Position numbers and translations under genes: made by a program. Positions 1 to 11,137 of a DNA stretch of 64,000 nt are shown in pieces. The stretch is from Coriaria nepalensis (lineage: Eukaryota > Streptophyta > Magnoliopsida > Cucurbitales > Coriariaceae). Below the pieces are notes generated by a model, which saw nothing but the letters and a program-made list of their open reading frames with translations, was not told where the DNA came from and made no database searches. How positions within the stretch are numbered: position 1 is the stretch's first letter; every line of letters starts with the position of its first letter. The stretch lies in contig CP114497.1 of assembly GCA_027186245.1 (NCBI GenBank), positions 3,913,501 through 3,977,500 on the forward strand, given 5' to 3'.

Positions 1-1205
1 ATATTTATCCGTTGCACGGCACAATTAGGGTGAACATAAAACTCACTTTTGGCCAAATTTATCTTTGACCAGAGGTAACCTCATAAGCATTAAGAATTGA
101 CTTCAACCCGTGTATACTTGGAAGGCTACCATTGCAAAGGATCAGTGTATCGTCAGCAAAGAGGTGGTGAGATATCACCGGAGTTCCTCGCCTATCATGA
201 AATGGTAAAATCGCCTTTTGGGCTTTATCCAAGCTACTACTAAGAATCTCTTCCACAAGAATGAAGAGCAAAGGGGAAAGATGATCCCTTTCGTAGCACA
301 CCTCTTGAAACGTAATTGAGAAGTGCACTCCCACATAACAAGAAATTTTTTTTTGGCGAATACTAGCTGAGAACCCATGTTGCAGTAATGCTCGATCTAT
401 GAAAGCCCAATCTAGTATATATCGTAAGCCTTGGTCATATCGAGTTTAAAAATTATATTTTCTCCATGACCTTACTTACTAATATCCCTTGTGATCTATT
501 GAGCAAGTCCAATCGCATCCCCTATGGCCCTACCTTTAACAAAATCATGTTGAGCTTCCGAGATGAGATGAGGAAAACTAGAGCTTAGCCTATTGGCCAA
601 AGCTTTCGAGAAACTTTTGTAGCACACATTGCATAGGCTTCTAGGCCTAAGATCTTTCAAAGAACTCGTACAAGTCTTCTTCGGTATAAGAATAAAAAAG
701 GTGCTCGATAGTACCACACAAAAATTCATTATCGGCTTCCAATAGATCGGTCTTAATCACGTCCCAACAATGCTAAAAAAAAAGGAGGACGAAAAACTAT
801 CTAATCCTGAGGCTCCATTGATCGGCATTGATCTAGTAGTTTATTTAAACTCACCCAACGTGAATGGGACTGTTAGAATTGAATTATTGATATCAATCAT
901 TAATTGAGGGATAAGTTCAAAGAGATCTTCAATAAAAAAAAATAGGTTTCTGTAGTGTAGAGGGTTTTATAATACTCTATAGCCGCTAGATGAAAAGCAT
1001 TTTGATCGTCAAGACTTCCCCATTGATCATCAACTATGTTTGACAAATTTAATTGCATATTTCAGACTTTTACCAATGCGTAGAAAAATTTGGTGTTAAG
1101 AGTCTCCCTCTTGAAGACAATGGACTCGAGATTTTTGTTCCCAAAAAAATTATTCATTTTGAGACACGGATTATCAACTTCTTTAGCATGTTGAAGATCC
1201 ACAAA
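1..1205 (-). mobile_element. LINE (non-LTR retrotransposon) reverse transcriptase remnant, runs off left edge
   Basis: Read on the minus strand from about 1205 down, broken frames follow the order of a plant LINE ORF2. First comes a pre-RT block with NTKFFYALVK (about 1064-1110). Next is VPFTLGEFK (about 840-880), then an RT segment with FILIPKKT and KSFSKALANRL (496-729), then SPLLFILVEEIL and the FADD catalytic box (59-334). The reading continues as KSEFYVHP to base 1. FADD is the plant LINE form of the RT metal-binding motif. Stops and frameshifts lie between the blocks, so this is a dead copy; the rest lies beyond the window. The endonuclease half was not seen. Family assignment is firm; the upper boundary is approximate. 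Confidence 0.85.
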
Positions 1206-2047
1206 ATATACTCCGACCAACTGTTCTCCAACATTGCATCGTTATTGTATCTGTATCGTGTCCTGTGCTTATTTTCAGGCACGAGCGAATTCGTACTGTG
1301 CTGACACAAATTACCACCTCTACTCCTATTTGTTATATTTAAATAAAAATAAAAATAACTATTTTTTCAAAAGTATTCGATAAGTAATATAATTAATAGG
1401 AGGGTGTTTACATGATAAGGAGATAGATGGCTAGGGAAAATGAATAAATAAAAAAGTTTGGGGTGATAATAATATGAAATTTTAATTTAGGGATTTAATT
1501 CTATATTTCTATCTGCATACAACATAATATCGGTTGAGTTCACAAAAATTAAAAGATCAAAAAAATTAGATTTTGTAATATCGGTTGTCCAAAGAGAGAA
1601 ATACTGATAGAGGTAGTAGCAATTTGGTGATGGTGGTAGTTGTTGGGTCGAAACAAATGAAAAAAAAAAATAATAAAAAAAAATATATATATATATTATA
1701 AGGGAGAGAAATAAAATAAACTTTTAAAAAAAATATTTTAAGTTGGTAGTGAAAATTGACGTAGCAGTGGAGTGAATTGGTGATAAATGATGTGGAAATG
1801 GAAAAGAAGAAATTTTAAAATATTGGGTTAGAAAATATCGAATTTAAGTTTAGAAGAATATAAAAAAATATATAAAAAATTTAAATTTTGTCAAATTTAA
1901 AATTTTAATAATTTTTGAACATGCACATAAATATTGTAATGGAATTAATAATTTAATATAATTTAAACTTAAATTAAATATTTATTATAATTTATGCTAA
2001 ATTTTAAGATTTATCATTCCCGGTGTAGAGAGGCCCGTGAAGCAGTA
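1206..2047. other. AT-rich intergenic sequence, no gene seen
   Basis: Very AT-rich DNA with purine-rich blocks and short AT runs near 1675-1700. No frame resembles a known protein. The text around 1550-1900 resembles, in composition and short phrases, the AT-rich sequence at 6.36-6.66 kb and 48.85-49.12 kb, so it may be an old dispersed repeat. Low complexity makes that uncertain. Confidence 0.5.
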
Positions 2048-2157
2048 GGGACCAAAGCCTTATGCTGAGAAGGTACCTTTAACCGGGTGAAAGCAATTGG
2101 GTCCAAAACCTTATGCTGAGAAGGTGCCATAACCTTTAACCAGGTGAAAGCAATTGG
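2048..2157. repeat. Imperfect tandem duplication, about 50-57 bp unit, two copies
   Basis: Two successive copies share the phrase CCTTATGCTGAGAAGGT and end in GGTGAAAGCAATTGGG. The first starts at about 2048 and the second at about 2099. The second carries a 6-8 base insertion. The pair lies just downstream of the stop codon of the WDR70-like gene and is probably transcribed in its 3' untranslated region. Confidence 0.75.
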
Positions 2158-2205
2158 GTTGAGGGGGTGGGCCTAGGCAATCAGTTGCCGAAATGCAGTA
2201 TGTGA

Positions 2206-5200
2206 TCATTTCTTCTCTTCATCATCCGAGTCTGACTTTGCAAAAACAGGTTCCGGCTGCGTCTCTGCATATGCTGGAGCTATGAATTTTGGTTCTTTAG
2301 CTGCCGCATCAGCATACTTGAGAATGGCTTCTCGTGGATCTTCTTCCATCCATGTTTCCTTAATCAAACCCCCTTGCTGCAATTCCAATTTTAAAATTAT
2401 TATTAATTCCATTAACTTCACCTTCACTACATAAAATAACATTAAACGATGAAATCGGGTTATTTTACCTTCAGAAGATACTGAGTCAACAAGCTTCCTT
2501 GTGTCGTACCAACTCTTCCTCCAAAACCTGGTCCTGTCATAGGGAGTTCAGGCTTATGAGACTTGATCGGGTCCTTCAATATCTTCTCTCTCTGGCGTTT
2601 CCGGCTCGGTTGATCTCTAAATAAGGGTAATGAGTGAGGGTTATGAATCACAGGTTTTGCTTCAAAATCATCCACGGACTTTTTCCTGGGTGCTCGTGCA
2701 ACACAAACAAGAGCTCCTCTCTCACTTAAGGTTGGATCATACAGTACATGAGTTCCCCCTTGGCTTTTGTCTCCAGATGTTGCAAATACCTTCAAATAGA
2801 GAACGACAAAATAAATGATTGGAAAGATAGTAATAGTAGAGCATATAAGACTTCCTGTCAGTTTTTTGGCATGTGATTATTTTACCTGATTCAGCTTAGG
2901 GTGCCAAGCACACTGCACAACACTACAAGTAGGGGAGATTCCAACTCTAGAAACAAGTTCTAGTTTCAGTCGGTCAAAAAAACAAAGCAGGCCTCCAGTT
3001 GTGCTTTCTCTTTCAACGGATGTTCCAGTTAAGAAGAGTTGTTCGTCAGGACTAAAGGTGACATTTGTTTGGGCATAGTGATTTGAAAGATCCTTGAACA
3101 CCTTAAGAGCATTTTTCATCTGGCGCAAATCCCATACCTGCAACAAAAATTCAAATGAAGCAGGGTGGGGAAAAGGTTAGTAGAGGAAACAGCAACATAA
3201 ATAATTTAATTGAAGATACCAATATTGGTTATATCATGTAGTTTTATACCTTCAAGGAACCATCAAAGCTTCTTGAGAGTAGTATTCTCCCATCGCTAGA
3301 AAACTTAAGTCCAGTAATATCATCTGAATGGCTTTTCTCAACATGAATGTCTGGCCGGCTTCCCCATCCAGGCTTAATACTCCATATCTTCAAAGATGTA
3401 TGAAACAATATCAATGAATGGAAATCAAATTAATTTGAATAATAGCACAAACTGTGACCCAACAGACTAAATGTGGGAAATAATAGATTCATACCCTCAC
3501 AACAGTCAAACTCATAACAAAAGGGTTATGAGACAACTAGCAGTAAGAGGTACCTGAATAGAACCATCTCCTACACCGCCAGCAATACATTTTCCTTCAC
3601 AATCCCATGCACATGTGGTGACTGGAACTCTTCCAGGCCTTGCAAGCTTTGGCTTAATGACCTATGCATTAGTTCAGGAATTTAGTCAGGGCCAATTCAC
3701 TCCAAGCTAGATATTAACTAAAATAGCATCACCATTACAGTGGTCCTACATTGTTCTGCCCTGATAAAGGCATCAGCAATCTCCAAAATTCGGACTACTC
3801 CATGTTCGAGTAATTGTTACATGTTTACTGCCTGTTTTAGTGAATACAATATATTGCAAAAGGAGAGAGAATGAAAAATATAAGTACTCTCTCTTTAGAT
3901 TGGTTGATAGTCCTATAGGAATTTGCGAGGAAATTCTGAACAGAAATGTGCTAGTGCCTGACAAATTGTTGATTTTTCATCTAAAATTTTCAAGGATAAA
4001 AGGGGTGAGAGGAAGAGTGGCATGGAGTAATTCAGAAGGAATGTCTACCGAAATTTTGGTTGCCTAACCTGCTTTTGACCTTTGAAGTCATTGACATCCC
4101 AAATACGCAGTGATCCATCTTCTGATGATGTTAAGATTGTCTCCTTTGTTCTAGGGTGCCACTCTCCATAGGTTAATCCCGTTATGTGTCCCTTGGTATT
4201 CTTAAGATCTCGAATGTACATGTCTCCTTTCACAAACTCACCCAATGTAAGACCATCACGATCATATATCTGAAATGAAACAATACAAGCATTATTCCCA
4301 CTAGTTCACATTCACACATAGAAAATGAACACTTTTGATCAATTTGGTTCAACATCTGGAGATGGCATATTTAGGGAGACCGGAGTAAGTGAAAGTTGTA
4401 TTTCAATTAGATAGTGAAAGTAACTGCATTATGCATTTAGACACATTGTTGTTTTGTGAAGCCAAACTGAAATTTAGATCAAAACAGGAGATTCAAAAAC
4501 TGAAGCAGGCTATTAATGTATATAGTCAACACCTTCGCTTGAGCTGAACCTGTTACACACAGAAAACGATCTGCTGTTGAACTCCAACTAAGAGTACGAA
4601 TTTGATGACCTTCAGATGGTTCCAACTGCCTAAAGGATTGCAAGAGAGAATTCATCCCTTGAAAGTCATACATGCGTACTGTATAATCATAGCTACCCGA
4701 AAGAACTCTAGACCCAGTGTGATCAATGGCAAGACAGGAAACGACCTGTCATGAGTAAAATGGAATGAACTTTCCAATACCAACAAACAAAGCTTAGTTA
4801 CAAAGCACAAATCCAACGTTTCAAACCAGATGATATTCATTATAAAAGTGAAACCAAAACTATAACTCTGTTTTAAGATGTTTAATTTTTTTCTATTGGT
4901 AGTCATCTGCCCCCAAAATGATTGAATGGGCTTAAACGAATTTCCTAAGACAGAATTCTCCCTGCTAAATATACTTACTGCAGATTCTACCATTCAAGGA
5001 AAGACATCGACATTGTGTAGATAACTTTCACGTGCTAATCCAATAGTCCAACCACTTGATTACAGCTAATAGATAACTTTCACAGTTGCTCTTTTGACAG
5101 TTATTTCAGTAAGCCATATTACAACAAATTTCTGAACCAGAAGAACACTATCAACTTCAAGAAATATTAATTTGACTTTTTTCGAATAACTTGCTCTTGT

Positions 5201-5802
5201 GAGTATTATAATAATCTCTAAGCACCTCAACATCGCAACCAAATACCTGGACTAGTTTTTCTTCAATTTAATTAATTAATAAAACGCAAGACAATAGGAT
5301 ATACCTTAGTGTGGCCCTTGAGCACAATCTCATTGCTTTGGGGGATATGATATCTAATTTTCTCTCCATCTTCCTCTTGCTCTTCCAAATCCGAGTCATC
5401 CAAATTCACGCCATGAGGGGGCGGAGGGGGTCCGATCATCCCAACATCGTCGTCGTCCGAATCGGACTTGACCGGCTGTCGAGGAGGCCCAATTGGCCTG
5501 TCACCATCGGCATCGATAGCACTCCTAAGCTCACTAAGCTCACCATCCCTGTCAAAATTAGAGTTAGGAGTACGGTTTGTTTGACTGCGAACGGAGTTGA
5601 GCCATAATTTGGAGGAAGTGGAGATAGAAGGAAGGTCATTGCCCTTGGTAAAAGAAGGTCCGTCTGGAAAGTTTGTGGTTGCCGTCATCCGACGAGTTGT
5701 ATTGTGGATAGCTTCGAGAGGGGTTTGAGATTTTGACTGCTTGCCAAAAGAGAAAGGAAATTGGGCTCTATTCCCTTCGTAAATCTCTGCCTCGCCCTCC
5801 AT
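2206..5802 (-). CDS. WDR70: WD40-repeat protein, WDR70 family, 8 exons, 633 aa
   Basis: Eight exons join in frame on the minus strand: 5802-5305, 4745-4533, 4269-4069, 3661-3554, 3387-3250, 3137-2886, 2789-2469 and 2376-2206. Every intron is GT-AG and phase 0. The ATG at 5802 is chosen because the reading frame upstream looks like leader. The protein has a low-complexity N-terminus with an acidic SDSDDDD run and a proline run (about 110-130). WD40 repeats follow from about residue 160 to 510, with visible phrases such as GSYDYTVRMYD, SEDGSLRIWD, GDGSIQIW and SFDGSLKVWD. A basic RKRQREK patch sits near 533-539. The tail carries DPREAILKYAD and PAYAETQPEPVFA and ends in an acidic SDSDDEEKK. That tail and the length (human WDR70 is about 650 aa) identify the family. 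Animal and fungal members are nuclear and linked to DNA-damage and chromatin responses; the plant role is less clear. Looks intact. Confidence 0.92.
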
Positions 5803-6681
5803 GGTTTTCCCGCTTCGATTCCGAAGGGGACGAAATAAACGTCGTAGATCGCAGAGTCGTTTCGTCAGAGTAGAAGAAAAGAGAGACTGCAGTGGAGAAG
5901 GAAACAAAAATTTATGGGCTGTTGCAGGAAGTGAGATGGAGGTTTGTGAAACCGAAACAGGAAAGAGAGATTTAGAAGGAAACAGAGCTTTGAGAGTATG
6001 TTTGGTTGAAGGGAAAGGAAGGGAGGAGAGGGGAGGAAATGAAGTTCCCTTTTCGAAAATTTGGAGAGAGTATAAAAGAAGGAAATAATTTTTTTTTAAT
6101 TAAAATAATTATTGAATAATACAAGGATTTGAATGCAAACGGATAAAAATTATATATATTTGAGAAGGATAAATTATGATAAATATTAATTTAAATTATA
6201 AAGAATATTTAATTTTTTTAAATATTATAATAAATATTTAATTTTATTAAAAATTGATGAAATAATGAGACGTATATTATTTGATTATTAAATAATTATT
6301 AAAATTAAATTTGACTCAATTTAATATTTGTTTTTATAATTTTACCTTTTAATTTAAATTTGATAATTTTTTATTCTATTATATATATATTTAGTTATTT
6401 TTTCTCCATTTTTATCCTACCAGTCGCCATTACCCTCCTTCGCGACTACTACCACCACCCTCCTCTGCTATCGCCTACCGCCAACCTCCGCCCTCCACTA
6501 TTAATATAAAAATTTAGATTTTTAATATTTTAATATTGAAGAGATAGAAAGAGAAATAAAAAAAATTATTTTATATTTTTATATCGGTAATGGAAGTTGG
6601 CAGTAGTGATGGTGGATGGATAATATAAAAATTTAAAAATTTAATATTATTTATTTAATATTTAAATTTGTATATCAATAG
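5803..6681. other. 5' flank of the WDR70-like gene, then AT-rich spacer
   Basis: Bases 5803 to about 6070 are purine-rich on the plus strand (pyrimidine-rich in the sense of the minus-strand gene). They are the likely leader and core promoter of the WDR70-like gene. From about 6080 the sequence is extremely AT-rich. One pyrimidine-rich island (about 6410-6500) holds ACC/TCC-type triplets. No convincing gene is present. Confidence 0.5.
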
Positions 6682-7480
6682 TAGAGATGTTAAAATGGGT
6701 CGGGTTTTTTAGCTCGGCCCGTAGCCTGGGAAAAAAACCCGGCCCTATGCCAGGCCTAGCCCAGCTCGGCATGCAAGCCTGGCTAGGCTTTGCTGGGCCT
6801 GGCCCAGTTGGGGCCTGCTTGAAAAAATTAAAAAAAAAATTTCTTAATTTTTTTTTTAATTTTACCTCTCTCATAAAAATAATTTTTAAATTTTCTCTCC
6901 ACCCGAATTTTTCCTATAAATATTCACTTTTTCATTATAATTCTTTTTCACATTTTTCTCACACACTCTCTCTTTCTCAATCTCTTATCTAATCTTCTAA
7001 TAGTCTAATTTATAATTAATCTTTATTCTTCTATAATCCATAGTTTTCTTATCATTAATCTTAATCTCTTATCATTATTCCTTGTTATCTCTCTTATCCT
7101 TATTTCTTGTTATCTCTCTTATCCTTATTTCTTGTTATTTCTCTTATCTTTATTCCTTAATCTCAAATAATCTCTTTTACTTTAATAATAATTTATTATG
7201 AATATTTTATTTAAAAAGAGTCGAACCGATCCCATTTTAAGCTCGGATGGACTCGGGATAAACTTAAAGGGATTTCTTGGCCGGGCCAATTTTAAGCTCG
7301 ATAAGGCCCCGTCGAGCCCGGCCCATTTTAAGCCCAGATGGGCTCGGGATAAACCCAAAGGGCTTTCCGGGCCGAGCTCGGACATACATTTTCAAAACGA
7401 GCTAAGCTCAGCCCGGCCAGGCCCTGAATAGTTAAAAGCCTTGAAAGATCCGGGCCAAGCAGCCCGTTTTGACACCTCTA
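6682..7480. mobile_element. Non-autonomous hAT-like element, 799 bp
   Basis: The left end reads TAGAGATGTTAAAATGGG. The reverse complement of the right end reads TAGAGGTGTCAAAACGGG. They match at 15 of 18 positions and all three differences are transitions. The flanking 8-mers, ATCAATAG (6674-6681) and ATCGGCAG (7481-7488), agree at 5 of 8 with only transitions, consistent with a decayed 8-bp hAT target duplication. Both inner ends are rich in GGCC/GGGCC. Two related phrases around CTCGGGATAAAC occur near 7250 and 7340. The AT- and CT-rich middle has a tandem repeat of about 25 bp (7080-7165). There is no transposase, so it would need one supplied by another element. Confidence 0.75.
7080..7165. 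repeat. About 25-bp pyrimidine-rich tandem repeat inside the hAT-like element
   Basis: The phrase TTCTTGTTATCTCTCTTATC recurs about three times head to tail, with slight changes in the last copy. It lies wholly within the interior of the hAT-like element at 6682-7480. Confidence 0.7.
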
Positions 7481-8870
7481 ATCGGCAGTGAAGGTTGGAG
7501 GAGGAGGGTGGAAATAGATTTGAAAAAAAAATTTAATAGGATTAAAAATATTAAATTTTAAGTAAATCGGTAAAAATATAAATAAATAAGTTGAGTTACA
7601 TTTAAAATTTTAATAGTTACTTAACGGCTATGTGACATATATATTATTATTTTACCTCTTTTTAATAAAATTAGAGATTTATTATAATTTAAACTTAAAA
7701 TTAAGTATTAATTACTAATTTTTTAAATATTTATTTTAATTTATGTTATATTTTTGGAGTTTATCCTAATTTTCTCATTTTAAAACAAATAAAAGTATTT
7801 ATATTTTATAAAAGAGAGAATTTGAGAAAATAGTTTTCTGATCTGGATGCAATTAATACATGCCATTGTTATGAAAAATTTTGCGAACTACCTCTACAAA
7901 ATGTATATAATTTTTTAAAACAAGTGCAATAAAAGAAAAAAGTATAGAAGGACGAAAATACCATTTACCATTCCTTTTCCCTTATTATCACGAAAACACA
8001 TCTTCACTAAAAGCAACCTGGAGCTCTTCATAGAACACGAACAACTCTTTACGCGACACAATTGTGCTCACAAAATTCAAACACCCTTTCGAACCTCGAG
8101 CTCAAAAACACATACTTTCTTTCCCAGAGAAGATGGCTACTGATATAGGTTATGAGATGCGTACCGAAGAATCTAACATGGAATTAGAAGAACGTAGGCC
8201 AAAAAATGTTCACAAAGTCTGAGGTCCAACAGTGGTTCCACAAAAAGATGTTCATGGTTGTCCAATATGACTTTACGTGGTCCCTTGGATATTCAGTTCC
8301 GTCATAAAGATATTTAGGTGTTTTAAAGACACTAGATACTTCTTCTTTCGTGATTTATGTGGTTAAAGAACACCGGCATCTTTAATTTTCGAGGTTCAGG
8401 AAAATATGACATTTTTCAGCTCCTCAATCTTTTTCTTCCAGCTAGTCTTGGTTGATAATAATAAAATTTCATGTTGCCCTAAATTCTGACTTAACTGCAT
8501 TAGGGTTTTCCTTAGCGTTATGGGTGTTCTCCCTAGTCGACTCTCTGTCATCGAGGTTTTCTTGATTGACGGGGGCCCTGGTACTTTGCTCATTATCTCC
8601 TGGATCTTACCTCTAACTCAATCGAAAACCTCTGGCTTTTGCTCTGAAAGGGCTCTTTGGATAATTTGACCTATCATTTCTTCCTCCTGATCTTCTATGC
8701 ATCCTGAAATGTTGCTCGAGCTGGAACGAACAATTCAAGATATGAATAACAACAAAGAGAATGCGTGAGCATCACTAGAGAAATCTAGACCGTTCGATTT
8801 ACAGTTTTACAGCAACGTAAGAGTAGGACGGCCACAGAATAAGTGCGTGGCGTCTTATGGTGAAAATAGA
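7481..8870. other. Intergenic region with AT-rich repeat and a weak gag-like open frame
   Basis: The first half is AT-rich and featureless. On the minus strand, 8396-8593 is open for 65 codons (MSKVPGPPSIKKTSM... with a basic, leucine-rich character). It can be extended upstream through one stop to about 8700 (EEEMIGQIIQRALSEQKPE). It has the feel of a retrotransposon gag remnant, but I recognise no defining motif. On the plus strand a 29-codon frame starts at 8152 (MATDIGYEMRTEESN...). Neither is supported as a gene. Confidence 0.3.
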
Positions 8871-8873
8871 GGC

Positions 8874-9004
8874 CACGTAAATGGCTTCATTTACTTAGCC
8901 CCACCTGACTTGCTCTTTAGCTCGAAGTAGCTACTCTCTGACGTGGTGGCCATTTTACCCACTGCTACTGAACTGCACTTGTACCCTTTTTACTCTATTT
9001 AAAC
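8874..9004 (+). promoter_or_regulatory. Likely light/stress-responsive promoter of the ELIP gene
   Basis: Two ACGT-core elements lie upstream of the ELIP start: CACGTA at 8874-8879 and GACGTGG at 8940-8946. A TATA-like TATTTAAA lies at about 8996-9003, roughly 125 bp before the ATG, leaving a plausible leader of about 95 bases. ACGT cores bind bZIP factors such as HY5 and are known in ELIP promoters. Their function here is inferred from position only. Confidence 0.5.
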
Positions 9005-9127
9005 CCCTCGCCTAAAACCACTCTAACACAATAACACAATCGAAGTATCTCATCTCCTGCTTGATCCTACTTCAAGCCATCAATCTTGCACCCATCATTT
9101 CCAAGTTGCTCTTTAGATCATTTCACA

Positions 9128-9801
9128 ATGGCCATGCTATCTGCAATGCAATCCATTCTGACCACTCCAAATGCCAGACTCACCCGCCGGGGGTGGACCT
9201 CTCAGAACAAGGTTCCGGCCGGCATGAGAGTCAGGTGTAAGGCGGAGGAGTCCAAAGAGCAGTCGGAGAAGATTATAGGCGAGTCGATTCCGGTCGTAAC
9301 AACACCACCTGGTGCAAAACCAAAGCCTGTCCCTTCTTCTGTACCTAAGGTACGTGGTTACGCACTGGTTTGTCTTGATTAGTGCACGTAATTGCTTGTT
9401 CTTTTTAAATTTAAACGTATTTGTACTCAAGCTCTGATCTAAGCTTTGTGTTACAGGCGAGCACGAACTTCAAGGACGTTTTGGCGTTTAGTGGGCCTGC
9501 ACCAGAGAGGATCAACGGCAGGCTTGCTATGATTGGCTTTGTTGCGGCCTTAGCTGTGGAGCTATCCAAGGGGCAGGATCTGTTCGCTCAGATATCCGAC
9601 GGTGGGATTCCGTGGTTCGTGGGAACTAGCATTCTACTGTCGCTCGCGTCTTTGGTCCCTCTGTTTCAAGGAGTGAGCGTGGAGTCGAGGTCGAAGGGGG
9701 TGATGACGTCAGATGCCGAGCTGTGGAATGGGAGATTCGCCATGTTGGGTCTCGTCGCTTTGGCCTTTACTGAATATGTTAAGGGTGGAACCCTCGTGTA
9801 G
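9128..9801 (+). CDS. ELIP: Early light-induced protein, chloroplastic, 2 exons, 188 aa
   Basis: Exon 1 is 9128-9349 and exon 2 is 9457-9801, joined at phase 0 across a 107-bp GT-AG intron. The protein starts MAMLSAMQS and has a Ser/Arg-rich plastid transit peptide of roughly 37 residues. A charged, proline-rich linker follows, then the three-helix ELIP domain. Helix 1 carries the chlorophyll-binding signature [12 protein letters not shown] (residues 91-102) and helix 3 carries [10 protein letters not shown] (162-171). The central helix is [18 protein letters not shown]. ELIPs accumulate in thylakoids under high light and cold, bind pigments and are thought to be photoprotective. The length is typical of the family. 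All of the three-helix domain sits in one exon, whereas I recall Arabidopsis ELIPs as having two introns. Identification is very secure. Confidence 0.97.
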
Positions 9802-10170
9802 GTCCAACTCCAATAGGATCTTTATTTGTCATATATTTCAACGATTAATGATGTAGAATAGATCATGTAGCCAAAATACTTTCTGGAATACAAAAATCGT
9901 TACATTCAACTATCTTCACAGTGATGAATCGATAATCACAAAGGATCCCCAATTCACAGTATTATGAGATATTATTTTGTAATTCACGGTAATAAGAGAC
10001 CAATTAACTTTCGTTAATAAAATTCTTCATGAGAACTTCATTACACCCTAATGGTCTTATGTAGACGCAACTCCGCAAAAATAAGGAAACATTAGGTAAA
10101 GGGAAATCACTAATCACTAAAGAAACTAACATATTAAGGAAATCAACAAAGCTCAAACAGACCATGCAAC
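9802..10170. other. 3' flank of ELIP, no further gene seen
   Basis: AT-rich sequence after the ELIP stop codon, presumably holding its 3' untranslated region and polyadenylation site. No coding frame or clear repeat was recognised. Confidence 0.4.
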
Positions 10171-10386
10171 TTATGTCTCCATGTTTGTCATGTAGCCTTC
10201 CAACCTCGAATTGGGCCGCCGGCTTCTCCAGCTTCGTCGTGGCCCACCCTCATCCATCAGTCTATCATTACTCTCCCCTAAAACACGAATCCTGTCCTTA
10301 GTGTTCAAATTTGGAAAATGTTGGTGAATGGTTTGCACCGGTTCCCATGTAGCATCCTCTCGTACCAAAGACTTCCACATCACCAA
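10171..10386 (-). mobile_element. Ty3/gypsy integrase C-terminal (chromodomain) fragment
   Basis: A 71-codon minus-strand frame reads MVMWKSLVREDATWEPVQ, then IHQHFPNL, then a basic tail. The pattern W+(G/S)L..EDATWE...I...FP is the hallmark of the chromo-like domain at the end of plant Ty3/gypsy polyproteins. Nothing recognisable of reverse transcriptase or the integrase core lies upstream, so this is an isolated scrap. It is not a host gene. Confidence 0.75.
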
Positions 10387-11137
10387 TCCTCTCGTACCGG
10401 TTTTCCTTTTTAGTTACTTTATCAATTTCTTAGCAATCAGATTGTGATAATCTTAGAATTGTAAAGGGGGATCACTATGTTGTCCCGGGTGGCTAGTAAA
10501 CACCTTTCGAGAAGAAAATGCTGAGGTTATAGAAGTCTATTATCGACAAACACGAGTTGTAATCAGTCTTATAACATGATATGGTTGAAATGATGCTTTC
10601 ACAATTATATATCCTCACAATTGCCCCCAAATAGTGAAGTGGAACTGAAGGAGAGAAAGTTCCTCAAGTAATAAATGGCAGAAGTTGAGTAAGGAAAATC
10701 TTATTATTGAGAGCATGACTGCGATAGTAAGGGAGATGAAAGATTCTCTACATCTGACAACCATAGAAATCAAAGAAGGTATGTAGTCTCTAGCATGAGA
10801 GAAGCTCAATAAACATAGGTAGAATCTATTGAAGGAGATTCTTCTAATGCCTGTAGACTTCAATGATGCACTGAAGATAGGAAAATTTAATATAGCGGGA
10901 TGATGGATATGTATAAGACAATCGGCGAGATGTCTACGGAGGATGATAAGGTGAATTGGGATCCATGTGATGTGTATATGAAAATTGGGTTTCTTTTTTG
11001 GAATATTTAATGGCAAATAGTTTGATATTTTTTTGGAGGACAATGATAGTGAATATGTGCTTATGATCCTCAAATCGAAAATTGTTAGCTTTAGTTGGAA
11101 AGTATAATGGTCCGATAAAATATTTGGTGGTTTTTAT
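10387..11137. other. Degenerate sequence, possible transposon debris
   Basis: The plus strand carries short interrupted frames such as MTAIVREMKDSLHL (about 10714-10760) and ILLMPVDFNDALKIG (about 10840-10890), broken by stops. They hint at a Myb/SANT-like or other transposon-associated protein. The match is too weak to name. The long minus-strand open frame over the same bases (10615-11073) looks like an antisense shadow. Confidence 0.3.

Noticed and set aside
5803..5907. 35-residue N-terminal extension of the WDR70-like protein
   Set aside because: The ATG at 5802 gives the conserved acidic start MEGEAEIYEG. The extension has leader-like composition.
6662..6992. Pro/Gly-rich frames of 70 and 101 codons on opposite strands
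   Set aside because: Both fall in the GGCC-rich end of the hAT-like element and arise from its repeats.
10615..11073. 152-codon minus-strand open frame
   Set aside because: Composition is random-like (Leu/Ile/Ser-rich), it has no motif, and the plus strand over the same bases reads more like decayed transposon protein.
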